From: Cephalothrix spiralis
Taxonomy: Eukaryota > Nemertea > Palaeonemertea > Archinemertea > Cephalotrichidae
Assembly: GCA_032353305.1 (NCBI GenBank)
Contig: JAUCNG010412247.1
Span: forward strand, 1 to 16,143
Direction of reading: 5' to 3'
Length of the DNA stretch: 16,143 nucleotides
Notes under the pieces: generated by a model
The model's input: the letters and a program-made list of their open reading frames with translations, nothing else
Told to the model about the DNA's origin: nothing
Databases searched by the model: none
Shown: positions 1-8,137 of the stretch, piece after piece
Numbering within the stretch: position 1 is the stretch's first letter
Layout of the letters: each line of letters opens with the position of its first letter
Program-made: the position numbers and the translations under genes

Positions 1-653
1 CTTTAGTGAAAACCATGTTTTAAAATTTGAAATTCGTAAATTACATTATTTAAAACGCATTTAAAAAGGAGTGAAATGTTCAAGTCACTTTTTAGTTTAA
101 GAAACTAAATGTCAAATGTAATCGTACAGATACATGGAAGCAATGAACGGAGTGACATAATAAATATGATGAGTAAAGGTTTACTCTTGTAAATATTCAT
201 ATAGTTCAAGAAAATTGTATTTCTAGATTCAAGATTAAATATAGCCCAAACCTCCAGGGGCGGGTGGCGGCAAAAATGTGATTTTCTCCTTCAGCATGAG
301 AGAATGCTTTCAAAACGTTGACCAATCCAAATAAGTCCTACTAGACGTTATCTCTACATCGAAAAATTGCCACCACCCAAACAATATCAGCAGAATAAAC
401 AAATTGCCGCACTACGATGTGGTATTTTTTGGTGATGCACCAGGGGATGGGACAATTTTTCGATGTCGAGACTTTCTTTACGATTGCAGATTGCATTATA
501 TATAAAATATCTCAGTCTACTGGTCTCGAAAAGCCCTCTTTTTATGTGCTAGCACTGGCTTTTTCGCATTTGTTACCCATTTTCGATTCAGATACAGTTT
601 ACCGGGAAATGGTTCGAAGCCCGGACTTTCAGATGTCAAAGAAGTTGGCTTAC
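1..653 (-). other. Intron downstream of plexin exon 10 (partial)
   Basis: Starts on the minus strand with the donor GTAAGCC at 653. I searched the rest of this region on the minus strand for the end of IPT5 (a cysteine-containing strand pair) and found none. An inverted repeat ACATCGAAAAATTG / CAATTTTTCGATGT lies at 357-370 and 453-466. The plus-strand open frame at 417-665 overlaps the exon and has no recognisable domain. Confidence 0.75.
357..466. repeat. Short inverted repeat
   Basis: ACATCGAAAAATTG (357-370) and CAATTTTTCGATGT (453-466) are exact inverted copies of 14 nt with an 82-nt spacer. Weaker CCACCC/GGGATGGG similarity continues the stem inward. It may be part of a small degraded palindrome. 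Confidence 0.5.
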
Positions 654-747
654 CCCTTCAAATGACCGGCCATTGATAATAACAACCATTCTAGGGCGCT
701 GAATTGCAGATAGATTGGTGCCCTTTACTATTATCTTAACTCCACCG
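654..747 (-). CDS. PLXN: Plexin exon 10: start of IPT5 domain
   Basis: C completes GGC (Gly) and 31 codons follow: GGVKIIVKGTNLSAIQRP, then RMVVIINGRSFEG. Joined to exon 9 this gives SIVGGGVKIIVKGTNL, an IPT5 opening in which the usual GP-x-SGG loop is replaced by SIVGGG. A shortened loop of this kind is normal at this place in plexins. The 'IQRPRM' segment resembles the 'VQ.P' stretch found at this point in plexins and leans slightly toward plexin B, but I would not assign the subclass on it. NLS is a possible N-glycosylation site. The acceptor is AAATTTTACAG; the donor is GTAAGCC. The phase is 2 to 0. The next exon was not found between 1 and 653. Confidence 0.92.
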
Positions 748-1062
748 CTGTAAAATTTAAAAGAAATCAATTAATTTAAGATATTACTGCATCAAACAAA
801 TATAATAAACAATTTAAATGGGAATATTAAAGGTCGCGAAGTAGTATTTCGACATGTAAATTTATTGGTTACTCGACTAATTTGAATCATTTTGACAGTA
901 GAAACGTATTTAAACGACGCTTAAATCATTGACAGATACACAACTTATACATTAATCAACCATATTTTACATTTGAAACATATTTTCACGGCACTTATTT
1001 TAGAGTTATACAACTTATAATAAACAACATATATATATATACTAAATCATTAATAATTTATA

Positions 1063-1764
1063 ATGCTGGTCTCACACTCTACCGTGTAGGTCTACCGTGT
1101 GCTACCGTGCGCGAAAATGTCTGCGGACGGTGGAGAACGGCGAGGGCACACGGTGGTTCGTTATCAAAGCGGGCAACACGTTAATAGGGCGTTGGCGCTT
1201 ATTTACGCCCGGTGGCACCCGGTGGGACCCGGCGAAAGTTTTGGACATGTTCAAAACTTTGGCCGGGTCCCACCGACCACAAGTAAGCGGCAAGAGGACG
1301 GTGTTGAACGGTATGAGAACGGTATAAACGGTCACACTGTATGAACACGTTCACAACACGCTCATAAACCGTTACAGAACGGTAATGAACGGGCAAAAAA
1401 AATCCACCGTCTAGCAACGGGTTGTAAGCGGGTTGTGAACGTGTCATGAACGTGTTGATACCGGGGACTCGCTCACAGGACGCTCCGAGCGGTGAGGGGA
1501 CGCTGCTAAGTGACTGGTAGGTGGCTGCTACAAACCCGGTGCGTTTGGGACCCGGTATGGAAACGGCCAAAATTTTCAACAAAAGAAGCACGTTCAACAC
1601 CCGGTATGCGCCCGGTGAGAACGGTCAGAAGTTGGCAACGAAACGGTGATTTTTTTTGCGGCCGGGGACAAGTTCGCTCAAAACCCAACGTTCTGGACTC
1701 TGTTTTTTTTTAATAGCCCGGCAGGTGGACGGTAGGCCTACACGGCAGAGTGTGAGACCCGCAC
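1063..1764. mobile_element. MITE-like element with 36-bp terminal inverted repeats
   Basis: The ends are inverted copies: ATGCTGGTCTCACACTCT at 1063 and its counterpart, reading GTGCGGGTCTCACACTCT on the minus strand from 1764. The match continues for 36 bp with 4 mismatches. TATA flanks both sides (1059-1062 and 1765-1768), so a TA or TATA target-site duplication is plausible. The interior is clearly richer in G+C than the surroundings and is full of GAACGGT, AACGGG and CCCGGTGG variants. It has no transposase-like frame, so it would be a non-autonomous DNA transposon. The superfamily is not identified. The open frames within it (1097-1344 both strands, 1199-1600 minus, 1506-1807) are by-products of the repeat. 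Confidence 0.75.
1220..1275. repeat. Perfect-looking internal hairpin, 24-bp stem
   Basis: The left arm CGGTGGGACCCGGCGAAAG (1220 onward) pairs with its inverted copy ending at 1275. The arms are 24 nt each (1220-1243 and 1252-1275) with a single mismatch, around an 8-nt loop. The hairpin lies inside the MITE-like element and is nested within its terminal inverted repeats. Confidence 0.85.
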
Positions 1765-1777
1765 TATAACTATAACT

Positions 1778-1866
1778 ATTGTCTGTTTCACCGTAAGAAG
1801 AAACCAAAATGCTATACTATTAATTTAAACGCGATTTTGGTTTATTCTAACGGTGAAACAGACAAT
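1778..1866. repeat. 89-bp hairpin with about 35-bp arms
   Basis: Arms at 1778-1812 and 1831-1866: ATTGTCTGTTTCACCGT at the left end recurs inverted at the right end, and AAACCAAAAT at the inner end of the stem is also matched. Only two substitutions and one single-base gap separate the arms, around an 18-nt AT loop. It starts 13 nt after the end of the MITE-like element. It may be a miniature foldback transposon or a transcribed hairpin. Confidence 0.85.
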
Positions 1867-2019
1867 AATCAAAAATGTTTTGTTATTGTTTACGATCTAG
1901 TGGATACTCCTTTAATATCTCTTGTCTTTAATTCAAATACAGATATCTTGCCATAAAATAATCAACTTAGCTGTACCCAAGCAAGAGTACCGTGACATTA
2001 CCGTCAGTAGACTGGCTAT

Positions 2020-2103
2020 TCATATCATTCGGGAACCAGGCTACTTAAACTTTAAGGGTACTCATATCATTCGGGAACCAGGCTACTTAAACGTTAAGGG
2101 TAC
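2020..2103. repeat. 42-bp tandem duplication beside a splice donor
   Basis: Two direct copies (2020-2061 and 2062-2103) beginning TCATATCATTCGGGAACCAG differ at one base (T at 2051, G at 2093). The high identity suggests a recent duplication. Copy 2 ends 4 bp from the donor GT of plexin exon 9 (2107-2106). Confidence 0.92.
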
Positions 2104-2107
2104 ATAC

Positions 2108-2275
2108 CCAACAATGCTCTTCTCTTCAGTCACTTCCGTGATAACCGGGTCCTTAACATAGAAGAAATTGGTTGAGTAAAGCTTGACAACTGCATTGTCG
2201 AAGTTCATCGTAAGTGTGCCCTTTTTCGTTGTTGGGGCCGGACTTGTCAAACACTTTGCAATTCCACTACTTTGA
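2108..2275 (-). CDS. PLXN: Plexin exon 9: end of IPT4, start of IPT5
   Basis: The exon is 168 nt: one base completing AGT, 55 codons, and GG left over (phase 2 to 2). It reads QSSGIAKCLTSPAPTTKKG, then TLTMNFDNAVVKLYSTNFF, then YVKDPVITEVTEEKSIVG. AKC is the second IPT4 cysteine, and 'F.YV.DP.I' is the plexin hinge between IPT4 and IPT5. The acceptor is TTATTTTTTCAG and the donor is GTATGT. Two details of the context are odd. A nearly perfect 42-bp tandem duplication begins at intron position +5 downstream of the donor (2020-2103), and a repeat-family copy starts about 50 nt upstream of the acceptor (2325-2453). Both could influence recognition of this exon. Confidence 0.94.
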
Positions 2276-2324
2276 CTGAAAAAATAATGGAAGAATACAA
2301 TTACAGAAAAAATAAAAGTTTTTA

Positions 2325-2453
2325 CCCCGCCCCGCGAAAATATTCAAAATATAGCCAAATTCCAACAACCCTTATATTTTTTGAAAGCTTAGGAAAAAAA
2401 GAGGTACAATTATATTTCGAAAGGGTCGTACCAATTTTCGGGGTGCCGAGGGC
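2325..2453 (+). repeat. Single-arm copy of an intronic palindrome family
   Basis: CCCCGCGAAAAT, CAACCCTTATATTTT, GAAAGCTT and TCGAAAGGGTCG occur here in the same order as on the minus strand of 13612-13480. The segment is therefore a diverged, inverted relative of the element at 13224-13612 in another intron of the same gene. No target-site duplication can be defined. Confidence 0.65.
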
Positions 2454-2477
2454 CATATATTTTTAATTGGGTGTAGG

Positions 2478-2905
2478 TCCCAGTACATTTTCTGCCCCAA
2501 CACTTTCGGCACCAGTACACTTTCGGTCCCAACATTTTCGGCCCAACACTTTCGGCCCCAGTACACTTTAAGCCCCAAAAAAGTTAATTTTGAAGACAAT
2601 TACGGTGATCAAAAAGGCCAACCTAGTGATGCAAAAAGTTCAATTGGCGATATAAAATATCTTCATATAAGAATTAAAATGATATGAAAAATTATAATAG
2701 CATTCACTCAGATTCTCTCGATAAGCCAATTAAACTTCCTTTTGCATCTCTAGGTTGGCCTTTTTGATCTTCGTAATTGTCTTCAAAAATTGGGGCCCAA
2801 AATGTACTGGGGCCGAAAGTGTTGGGGCCGAAAATGTACTGGAGCCGAAAATGTTGGGGCCGAAAGTGGTGGGGCCGAAAGTGTTGGGGCCGAAAAGTCC
2901 TGCTC
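2478..2905. mobile_element. Foldback-like element with minisatellite arms
   Basis: A large inverted repeat: the left arm, about 2478-2652, matches the right arm, about 2719-2905, when inverted, around a 66-nt spacer. The inner parts share TAGGTTGGCCTTTTTGATC and GTAATTGTCTTCAAAA. The outer parts are tandem arrays. The right arm has seven units from 2792 to 2900 that mix 17 bp (GGGGCCGAAAATGTACT) and 15 bp (GGGGCCGAAAGTGTT); the left arm carries about six such units in inverted orientation. Long terminal inverted repeats made of short subrepeats are the hallmark of Foldback-type elements. There is no coding capacity. Confidence 0.75.
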
Positions 2906-3051
2906 CCCTTTAATTTTATCAATGACTTTTTTGAAGGACCCCGAAATTTTTCTATCCTGATCTGAAAGCAGAATCAAGTTAATATTGTCAAAGGAGAATC
3001 TGTGATAATACTTTTAAAATACAATACATTACATATATAATTGACACTCAC

Positions 3052-3188
3052 CTAATAATACTGCAGGGCAAACCAGCTAAATGGGCATTTATTTTCGAAC
3101 CAGCATTCATATATTGGCCTCTTATTTCAACCAATGTTCCTCCAGAAACTGGGCCTTTGGTCGGCGTTATTTTATCTATCATGGGTTC
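3052..3188 (-). CDS. PLXN: Plexin exon 8: first half of IPT4 domain
   Basis: This 137-nt exon reads EPMIDKITPTKGPVSGGTLV, then EIRGQYMNAGSKINAHLAG, then LPCSII, and leaves two bases (AG). It has a second classic TIG signature, 'I.P..GP.SGGT.V.I.G...NAG', followed by the cysteine LPC. The 'NAGS' turn after the G-strand is typical of plexin IPT4. The acceptor is GAATTTGCAG; the donor is GTGAGT. The phase is 0 to 2, with the split codon AGT (Ser). The exon is preceded in the transcript by FYYV from exon 7, making an unbroken IPT3 to IPT4 join. Confidence 0.95.
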
Positions 3189-4335
3189 CTGCAAATTCAA
3201 AATTGTATCAATTTTAAAAAATGTAATAAATTACTGTAATTATTTTAATACCATGGATATGGATAAAGTAACGGTGCCTGTGCTCAGCAGACACTCAATG
3301 ATTGTTTGTGTTCGTAAAAATTCTTCGTTTTATATTACAATGAAAGGTAAATCAGTTGTATGTTGCTTGGGATAAAAGACAAATGTTGAGTTTTCCTAAT
3401 TCGCAAAACAATTAATTCATACTTGTCTATAATTAGCCGTTTTTGATCAAATTAGACTGATGAACGCAGTCCCTATAAAGTCACCTTTACATCCCTCCAA
3501 ATTAAATATATAAACTGGTTTCTTTCCCAAAAGACACTCTCTTTAAATAAAAACTAAATATATTTCTTTAGTGTTACTTAAAACCTATTTCTTTAAAACC
3601 TTCGTTCTCTTATATATAAGCTGTCATTTAATACCTTCACAGGGGAAACAAAATTGTAATTTTACAGCACATGAAACAATACATGTTTTTTATCCCTCAG
3701 GCTGAACTTGATATATCTTGTCAACAATTATTAGTCTGATTTGGGAGACTCAAAGGAAAAGATCGTCTTACAGGTCATTTATAAAGACGGAGGAAGTCGT
3801 AAATGTCGAACAGCGTCGAACAATTATGGGACACTTGATGGTCTTCTAAACAAATTGGATCTAGGGAGACATTTCAACAATCCAACCTGATCCAACTAAG
3901 CCCTGAAGGTATATAACTAGACATGAAAATAGATTTGTCATCTTACTTGTCAAGAACAAGACCTGGTGGCTTCAATAATTGAACATAATTTAAACTTATT
4001 ATATGTTATTTAAACTTGAAGAAATTATTTCTTTTTACTTGTTAAGATAAAACGAGTACACACAAGACAAATGGCGAGGGATAAAAATTGTACAAAAGTG
4101 TCCCAGGAGCGGTTTCGCATATTGACAACTATAAACTACATGTATATATTTCTTGAAAGTTCATGGAAAATGCTGATCAATAGTATAATCTTAGTGGGGT
4201 TTTGATTTTTGCAACAATAACTTTTCAAGAAACTGCATCCGTTTCATGATGGTCGAGATGAGAATCGAACTGGCGCTCTTCAGGTTTTGAGTCTACCAAC
4301 TGACCTACCGAGGGGATTCTAATTGGATAACTTAC
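3189..4335 (-). other. Intron between plexin exons 7 and 8
   Basis: Phase-0 GT-AG intron of 1,147 nt. It holds a degenerate tRNA-like sequence (4250-4313, minus) followed on the same strand by a region with a TTTCTTGAAA/TTTCAAGAAA inverted pair (about 4149 and 4215). The open frame at 3157-3375 on the plus strand starts in the exon and has no family signature. The stretch 3380-4130 is AT-rich and unremarkable. Confidence 0.8.
4250..4313 (-). pseudogene. Degenerate tRNA-like sequence (SINE head or relic)
   Basis: The minus strand has an A-box-like TAGGTCAGTTGGTAGA (4307-4292) and a B-box-like AGTTCGATTCT (4271-4261), at roughly tRNA spacing. The acceptor ends do not pair well, and the anticodon arm is compressed, so this is not a functional tRNA. 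It may be the head of a tRNA-derived SINE or an old tRNA pseudogene. It ends just 22 nt from the donor of exon 7. Confidence 0.5.
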
Positions 4336-4441
4336 AACATAATAAAATGACGCTTTTGACACCCCTTCATATTTGCTATCAACAACTACTTTGACAGGCC
4401 CATATGTTGCTGCATTACTTTTGCCAGTCTGACACGTGATT
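4336..4441 (-). CDS. PLXN: Plexin exon 7: second half of IPT3 domain
   Basis: One base (A) completes the Lys codon AAA begun in exon 6; 35 codons then read ITCQTGKSNAATYGPVKVVV followed by DSKYEGVSKASFYYV. ITC is the second disulfide cysteine of IPT3, and GPVKV.V......SF.Y is the closing pair of beta strands. The acceptor is TTTTTTACAG and the donor is GTAAGTT. The phase is 2 to 0. The junction gives ...EQSMK-ITCQTG, as expected between the halves of a TIG domain. A degenerate tRNA-like sequence lies in the next intron only about 20 nt past the donor (4250-4313). Confidence 0.93.
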
Positions 4442-6325
4442 CTGTAAAAAATAACACAATAAGATTATTTGTCAATTTAAATTTTTTTTATTGATTTTTG
4501 ACGTTTTTGACTGACCAGCTTGTCAAAATATCCCGTCGGTGGCAAAAAAAACACTTGAAATAAAATTCGAGAAATTTTAAAGATTGAAACAAAATAAATG
4601 TAATTTTTTTTTAGAAAATTGTCGTGGGCTGACTCCGTTAACCAATCATTAACAATTGAATTGACGTCAGGGCCGTTACGAATCGACCATGACCTTTTAA
4701 GTTTTCGTGGTTGGTTGGGAATTACCTAGTCTGGTAAACAAGACGTTACTCAATGCGGAAATTTCCACATCGCGTATTTATAAACGAAAGTGCAAAAAAT
4801 AAATGTTTTGTTCATCAAACTAGAAATTACTATTAGTCTCGACAAGAGGGCATAGTGATCATTTAATGTGATTTAGATGACTTTCTTAAATTACAAACAT
4901 TATTACCTGGAATAAGTAGGCCCTATATTCTTGGAGTAAAAAGTGTTATTGTCAATTTGTAACCGTGATAATGTCATGACCGAATTTTGTCAGAAGAGTC
5001 AGCTATTTGCAATCAAATCATAATCTGAGATAATATATGTAGAAACTATAAGATCCTATATCATTACATGTACTAAAGATTCTATTCATAAGGCCAAGGG
5101 ATGCTCATAACTTCGACTTTTCTTATTAGATAGGTAAATGACTAATTCAAATAACTTGTCAGAAGGGCATGCGCATTATAGAAAACCACATCATCGACAT
5201 TTTTTAGGCAAAGATCCCATAATATTTTCAATAATATGTAATGAATATTAGAAAGAATTTTCACAAATCATCATTAAGGGGGCAAAATTAGTTTATAGTT
5301 AACGAACTGTTCAATCGCACTCCGTAATCTGGCTTCATTGTGATTACTGCCCCTACCGGTAAACGCGAAGTCCGTTATAACAATGCTGTGAGAGGACAGA
5401 GCGAGATTCAAAACTTCGTTAACTAAGATACAAAATTAGTAACATGCTTCAAACATTATGACAATGGGGATGTTATTTAAAAGTTAACAATTGGTCGAAA
5501 ATTAACGAACGATTTATGAAATCATCGTTCAAATTATAAACAAATTTTGATAAAGATTAAAACCGATTCGTAAAATCGTTCGTTAACAAACCATCAATAT
5601 CGTTAAAACCTCTTCTCATTCAGAGTTCGACTCATAGCGCAATTATATATCGGGCCCAGTATCGGAATTAGATTTTAATGTTTTAATAGATGGTATAAAA
5701 GTTTTCCCAAAGTTTTTCATGCACTGTCTTACCGCCATACAGGTTCTGAACCACTGAAATAGGCGTTAAGAATCAAATGTAATATGATCAATTCTAAAAA
5801 GTAGCAACCTAAGACTGCTGTGTCAATAACAAAGCTATAAAAATTTCGTTATCAAAAAACAAAATGTTGCAAATTGTTTACGCAAAAGGAAAATCGAAAA
5901 AATAAATTTGTAATACGAGCCATTTCCTAGGCAACGACTCTAACAAAACGCTACACTATTTTTTGATAAACAATAATTATAGTTTTTTAACTTCACAGTA
6001 ACAGTACACCAGTTCATGTTCTTGTCACAATGAATATATTAAAGAGAAAATAGAAATGACTGTATAAGAAGAATAAATACAACGCTCTTTTATAAACTAA
6101 ACTATAGACTTTATAACTTTATTCTCTTTTATAAAGAAGATAATCGAATTAAGACTATGAAATTGTATATGACCCCTGAGGGGGAAATATTGTAGTCCCT
6201 GATCCTATTTCATAATAACTTTTGCTTATCATTACGTCATTTAAAGAATAACATTACAATCATTCTAGAAAAAAATAATTCTAGAATATCGTCTAGAAAA
6301 ATATAGAAGAAACCAGAATACATAC
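4442..6325 (-). other. Intron between plexin exons 6 and 7 (1.9 kb)
   Basis: Phase-2 GT-AG intron. Its centre (5283-5585) contains two successive inverted repeats built around the motif TTAACGAAC. A TACATGTA octamer sits at 5065-5072. The TTCTAGAA-like repeats at 6264-6300 are short and low in complexity. No open frame of interest and no gene is seen from 4442 to 5280 or from 5600 to 6325. Confidence 0.8.
5283..5585. repeat. Two successive inverted repeats with TTAACGAAC core
   Basis: The first pair (about 5283-5323 with 5396-5440) shares GTTAACGAA plus scattered matches. The second pair (5502-5523 with 5564-5585) is stronger: TTAACGAACGATTT is identical in both arms, 18 of 22 positions overall. 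They may be the remains of one foldback element. Confidence 0.5.
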
Positions 6326-6471
6326 TTCATGGACTGTTCATAGGCTACTGGTTTACAAATAATGCCAGCGACCTGGATACCATGCATAACATCAGCAATT
6401 TCTTTCCCTAAATTGATTCCATCAATTGTAATATTGGTGCCACCTGCTGTAGGGCCGGTATGAGGATAGAA
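6326..6471 (-). CDS. PLXN: Plexin exon 6: first half of IPT3 domain
   Basis: This 146-nt exon begins directly after the acceptor AAATTGCAG and reads FYPHTGPTAGGTNITIDG, then INLGKEIADVMHGIQVAG, then IICKPVAYEQSMK. It has the textbook IPT/TIG opening 'P-x-x-G-P-x-x-GGT-x-(V/I)-T-I-x-G-x-N-L-G', followed by 'V.VAG..C', the first disulfide cysteine. TNIT is a possible N-glycosylation site. The donor is GTATGT; two bases (AA) remain for the next exon (phase 0 to 2). An in-frame Met precedes Phe when the intron is read through, but that Met is not in the exon. Open frame past the donor, reading VFWF..., is intron and should not be included. Confidence 0.95.
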
Positions 6472-7312
6472 CTGCAATTTAAAAAAATTTAAATCAAATT
6501 CAAGAAAAAATTATCATCATTATTTTTAAAATAGGGAAATCCCCTAAATTAAAAATCACGTGTTTGCCCCTACGGCCTACCCCCACACAGGGGTGAGGCA
6601 AAAATCTAAACCCCGGTTTGTTTATACATAATTATAACAATTGATAACTTAATTATAAATTCAAACCGTCTTGATTAATGTATTTAATTATTTATGTATT
6701 TTTCAATCATGTGAGACTCTTCTCTTTTACTTTTTAAACTGCACTGTATTCATTCTAGCACTTTCGCACATGGCCAGAGTCTTTGACCGGAGAGTACCGG
6801 TACGCCTATCAGCAGTGCTGTATTACAATTCACTGTAATATAATAACATCATATATCTTGGTGCAGAAGAATCAAAATTGTCCTTTATATAGGACAAAAT
6901 TAATTATAACTAGAAAACTTTTTAATTTTTATTGCTTTAAATGCAGCAGTTAACGGCAAATCGAAGGTAGGTATTGACCTTAACGGAGTTTAAGATCAAT
7001 TTCATCAAGACAAAAATGTCAATATATAGCATAATCAGAGTATAATAACTAAGAATTCTCTTTAAAATTAACTTCAGTCTTTTAAGATTGATGGGATTTG
7101 CAGACCCAAATGATTTTTAATAATGGCAATTATCTTGTTTTTGTACAACTCTCAATTTAAATTTCCAAGGGCACACTATTCCCAAGGTCAGTTGGGGGAG
7201 CGGGGGGTCTAAGTTTTCTCGCAAAAATCACAAACTTTTGCTTGTGTAAAACCTTGACTGATTCACATTCCGACCCTATTGGCGGAATCAAGAACTATTA
7301 AATATTCCTTAC
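6472..7312 (-). other. Intron between plexin exons 5 and 6
   Basis: Phase-0 GT-AG intron of 841 nt. At 6563-6602 there is a GC-rich stem: TTTGCC pairs with GGCAAA, and inside it ACCCC pairs with GGGGT around a CACACA-type loop. A purine-rich GGGGGAGCGGGGGG stretch lies near 7195-7207. There is nothing else of note. Confidence 0.8.
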
Positions 7313-7479
7313 TGTTGTAATGGTTGGATTTGGGCACGTCTCTGTAATGTTCAGCCATCTTGAAAAGCAATCTTTTTTTACTTTACATGTGGTGGTACAC
7401 CATCCACATCTGTATTTTGGGCTCAATGTCAAACAGGCACCGCAATTCTTACCCATGGCGGAACACTTGTACATCTTAA
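7313..7479 (-). CDS. PLXN: Plexin exon 5: complete PSI3 domain
   Basis: The 167-nt exon encodes the third PSI domain almost alone: KMYKCSAMGKNCGACLTLSP, then KYRCGWCTTTCKVKKDC, then FSRWLNITETCPNPTITT. Eight cysteines are present (KC, NC, AC, RC, WC, TC, DC, TC), the full set for a PSI knot, with the CGWC signature. The start 'YKC.AM...CG.C' is diagnostic of plexin PSI3. Asn in LNIT is a potential N-glycosylation site. The end, CPNPTITT, leads into IPT3. The acceptor is ATTTTACAG and the donor is GTAAGG (after ACA ACA). The phase is 1 to 0. This is the strongest single piece of evidence for the gene's identity. Confidence 0.96.
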
Positions 7480-8032
7480 CTGTAAAATTAAAACAAAAAC
7501 TTATCAGAATTTGCAAAACTATTAAGGGCGTAACTTTTAAGTTACTATCAGATTAGCAATAAACATTATCCTAAATAATATGTTTAAATGTTTTATTCAA
7601 ATAAATACATGTATGTTTTTAAATATATAAATGATAAAGTAAAAATAATCAATGTACATAAATTGCTTAAGATTAAAATTTAAATGGGGTTTTAAAGCTG
7701 TAGGCTGTCTAATTAGAAGGGTCCATCACATGGAGAAATTTGATATTCAACTTTTTAATTTACAATTTTCTGACTATTAATTATTTAAATCAATTTATCA
7801 AGGATAATTATAGTATTTTAAAATAATTAACATTAAATTGTTAAAATAAAGAAAAGATAGAATGTTAGGGAATAAGGATAGTAAATTTAACTCTATTAGA
7901 GATTGTTAACTTTAAAACCACAGAGATTTAAGAATTTCTAGTCGATTGTGTTTTTAATTCATTAGGAAATGAAATTCGTGATGTACCCCTCTCATTAAGA
8001 CGTTAAGACATTTAGAATCGTTGATGGTCGTA

Positions 8033-8137
8033 AGTACACGAGTAGGTAAGATGTCGCGGTCGATTCATCATTCTTAGACTGGTAAGCCTGTCCTAACCAC
8101 TTGTACCAGATCCGCTACTTCTTACCTACTTATGTAT
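8033..8137. repeat. Weak foldback with AGTAGGTAAGA arms
   Basis: The left arm 8033-8061 contains AGTAGGTAAGATGTCGCGG, and the right arm 8109-8137 contains the inverted form of AGTAGGTAAGAAGTAGCGG. An inner pair CTGGTA / TACCAG lies between. It could be a small foldback element or a structured transcript segment. Confidence 0.55.

Larger units (their letters stand above)
748..2107 (-). other. Intron between plexin exons 9 and 10
   Basis: Phase-2 GT-AG intron of 1,360 nt. It holds a 42-bp tandem duplication (2020-2103), an 89-bp hairpin (1778-1866) and a 702-bp GC-richer MITE-like element (1063-1764). The remaining 300 nt (748-1057) is AT-rich, including an (AT)n run near 1029-1041. Confidence 0.82.
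2276..3051 (-). other. Intron between plexin exons 8 and 9
   Basis: Phase-2 GT-AG intron of 776 nt, mostly made of repeats: a Foldback-like palindrome at 2478-2905 and a single arm of another palindrome family at 2325-2453. Little unique sequence remains except the two ends, so the branch point of exon 9 probably lies in the 50 nt between 2277 and 2325. Confidence 0.82.

Noticed and set aside
1-653. Next plexin exon (rest of IPT5)
   Set aside because: No minus-strand segment with an acceptor in phase 0, a cysteine-bearing IPT strand pattern and a donor could be found.
417-665. 82-codon plus-strand open frame near the window start
   Set aside because: It has no recognisable family, overlaps the minus-strand plexin exon 10 donor, and includes part of a local inverted repeat.
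1199-1600. 133-codon open frame on the minus strand
   Set aside because: It lies inside the GC-richer MITE-like element, where the absence of stops comes from GAACGGT/CCCGGT repeats; several overlapping frames on both strands are open here.
2704-2977. Open frames on both strands with repeated RPQHF or GPK motifs
   Set aside because: The protein repeats are just translations of the 15/17-bp minisatellite units, which are open in several frames. Not a repeat protein.
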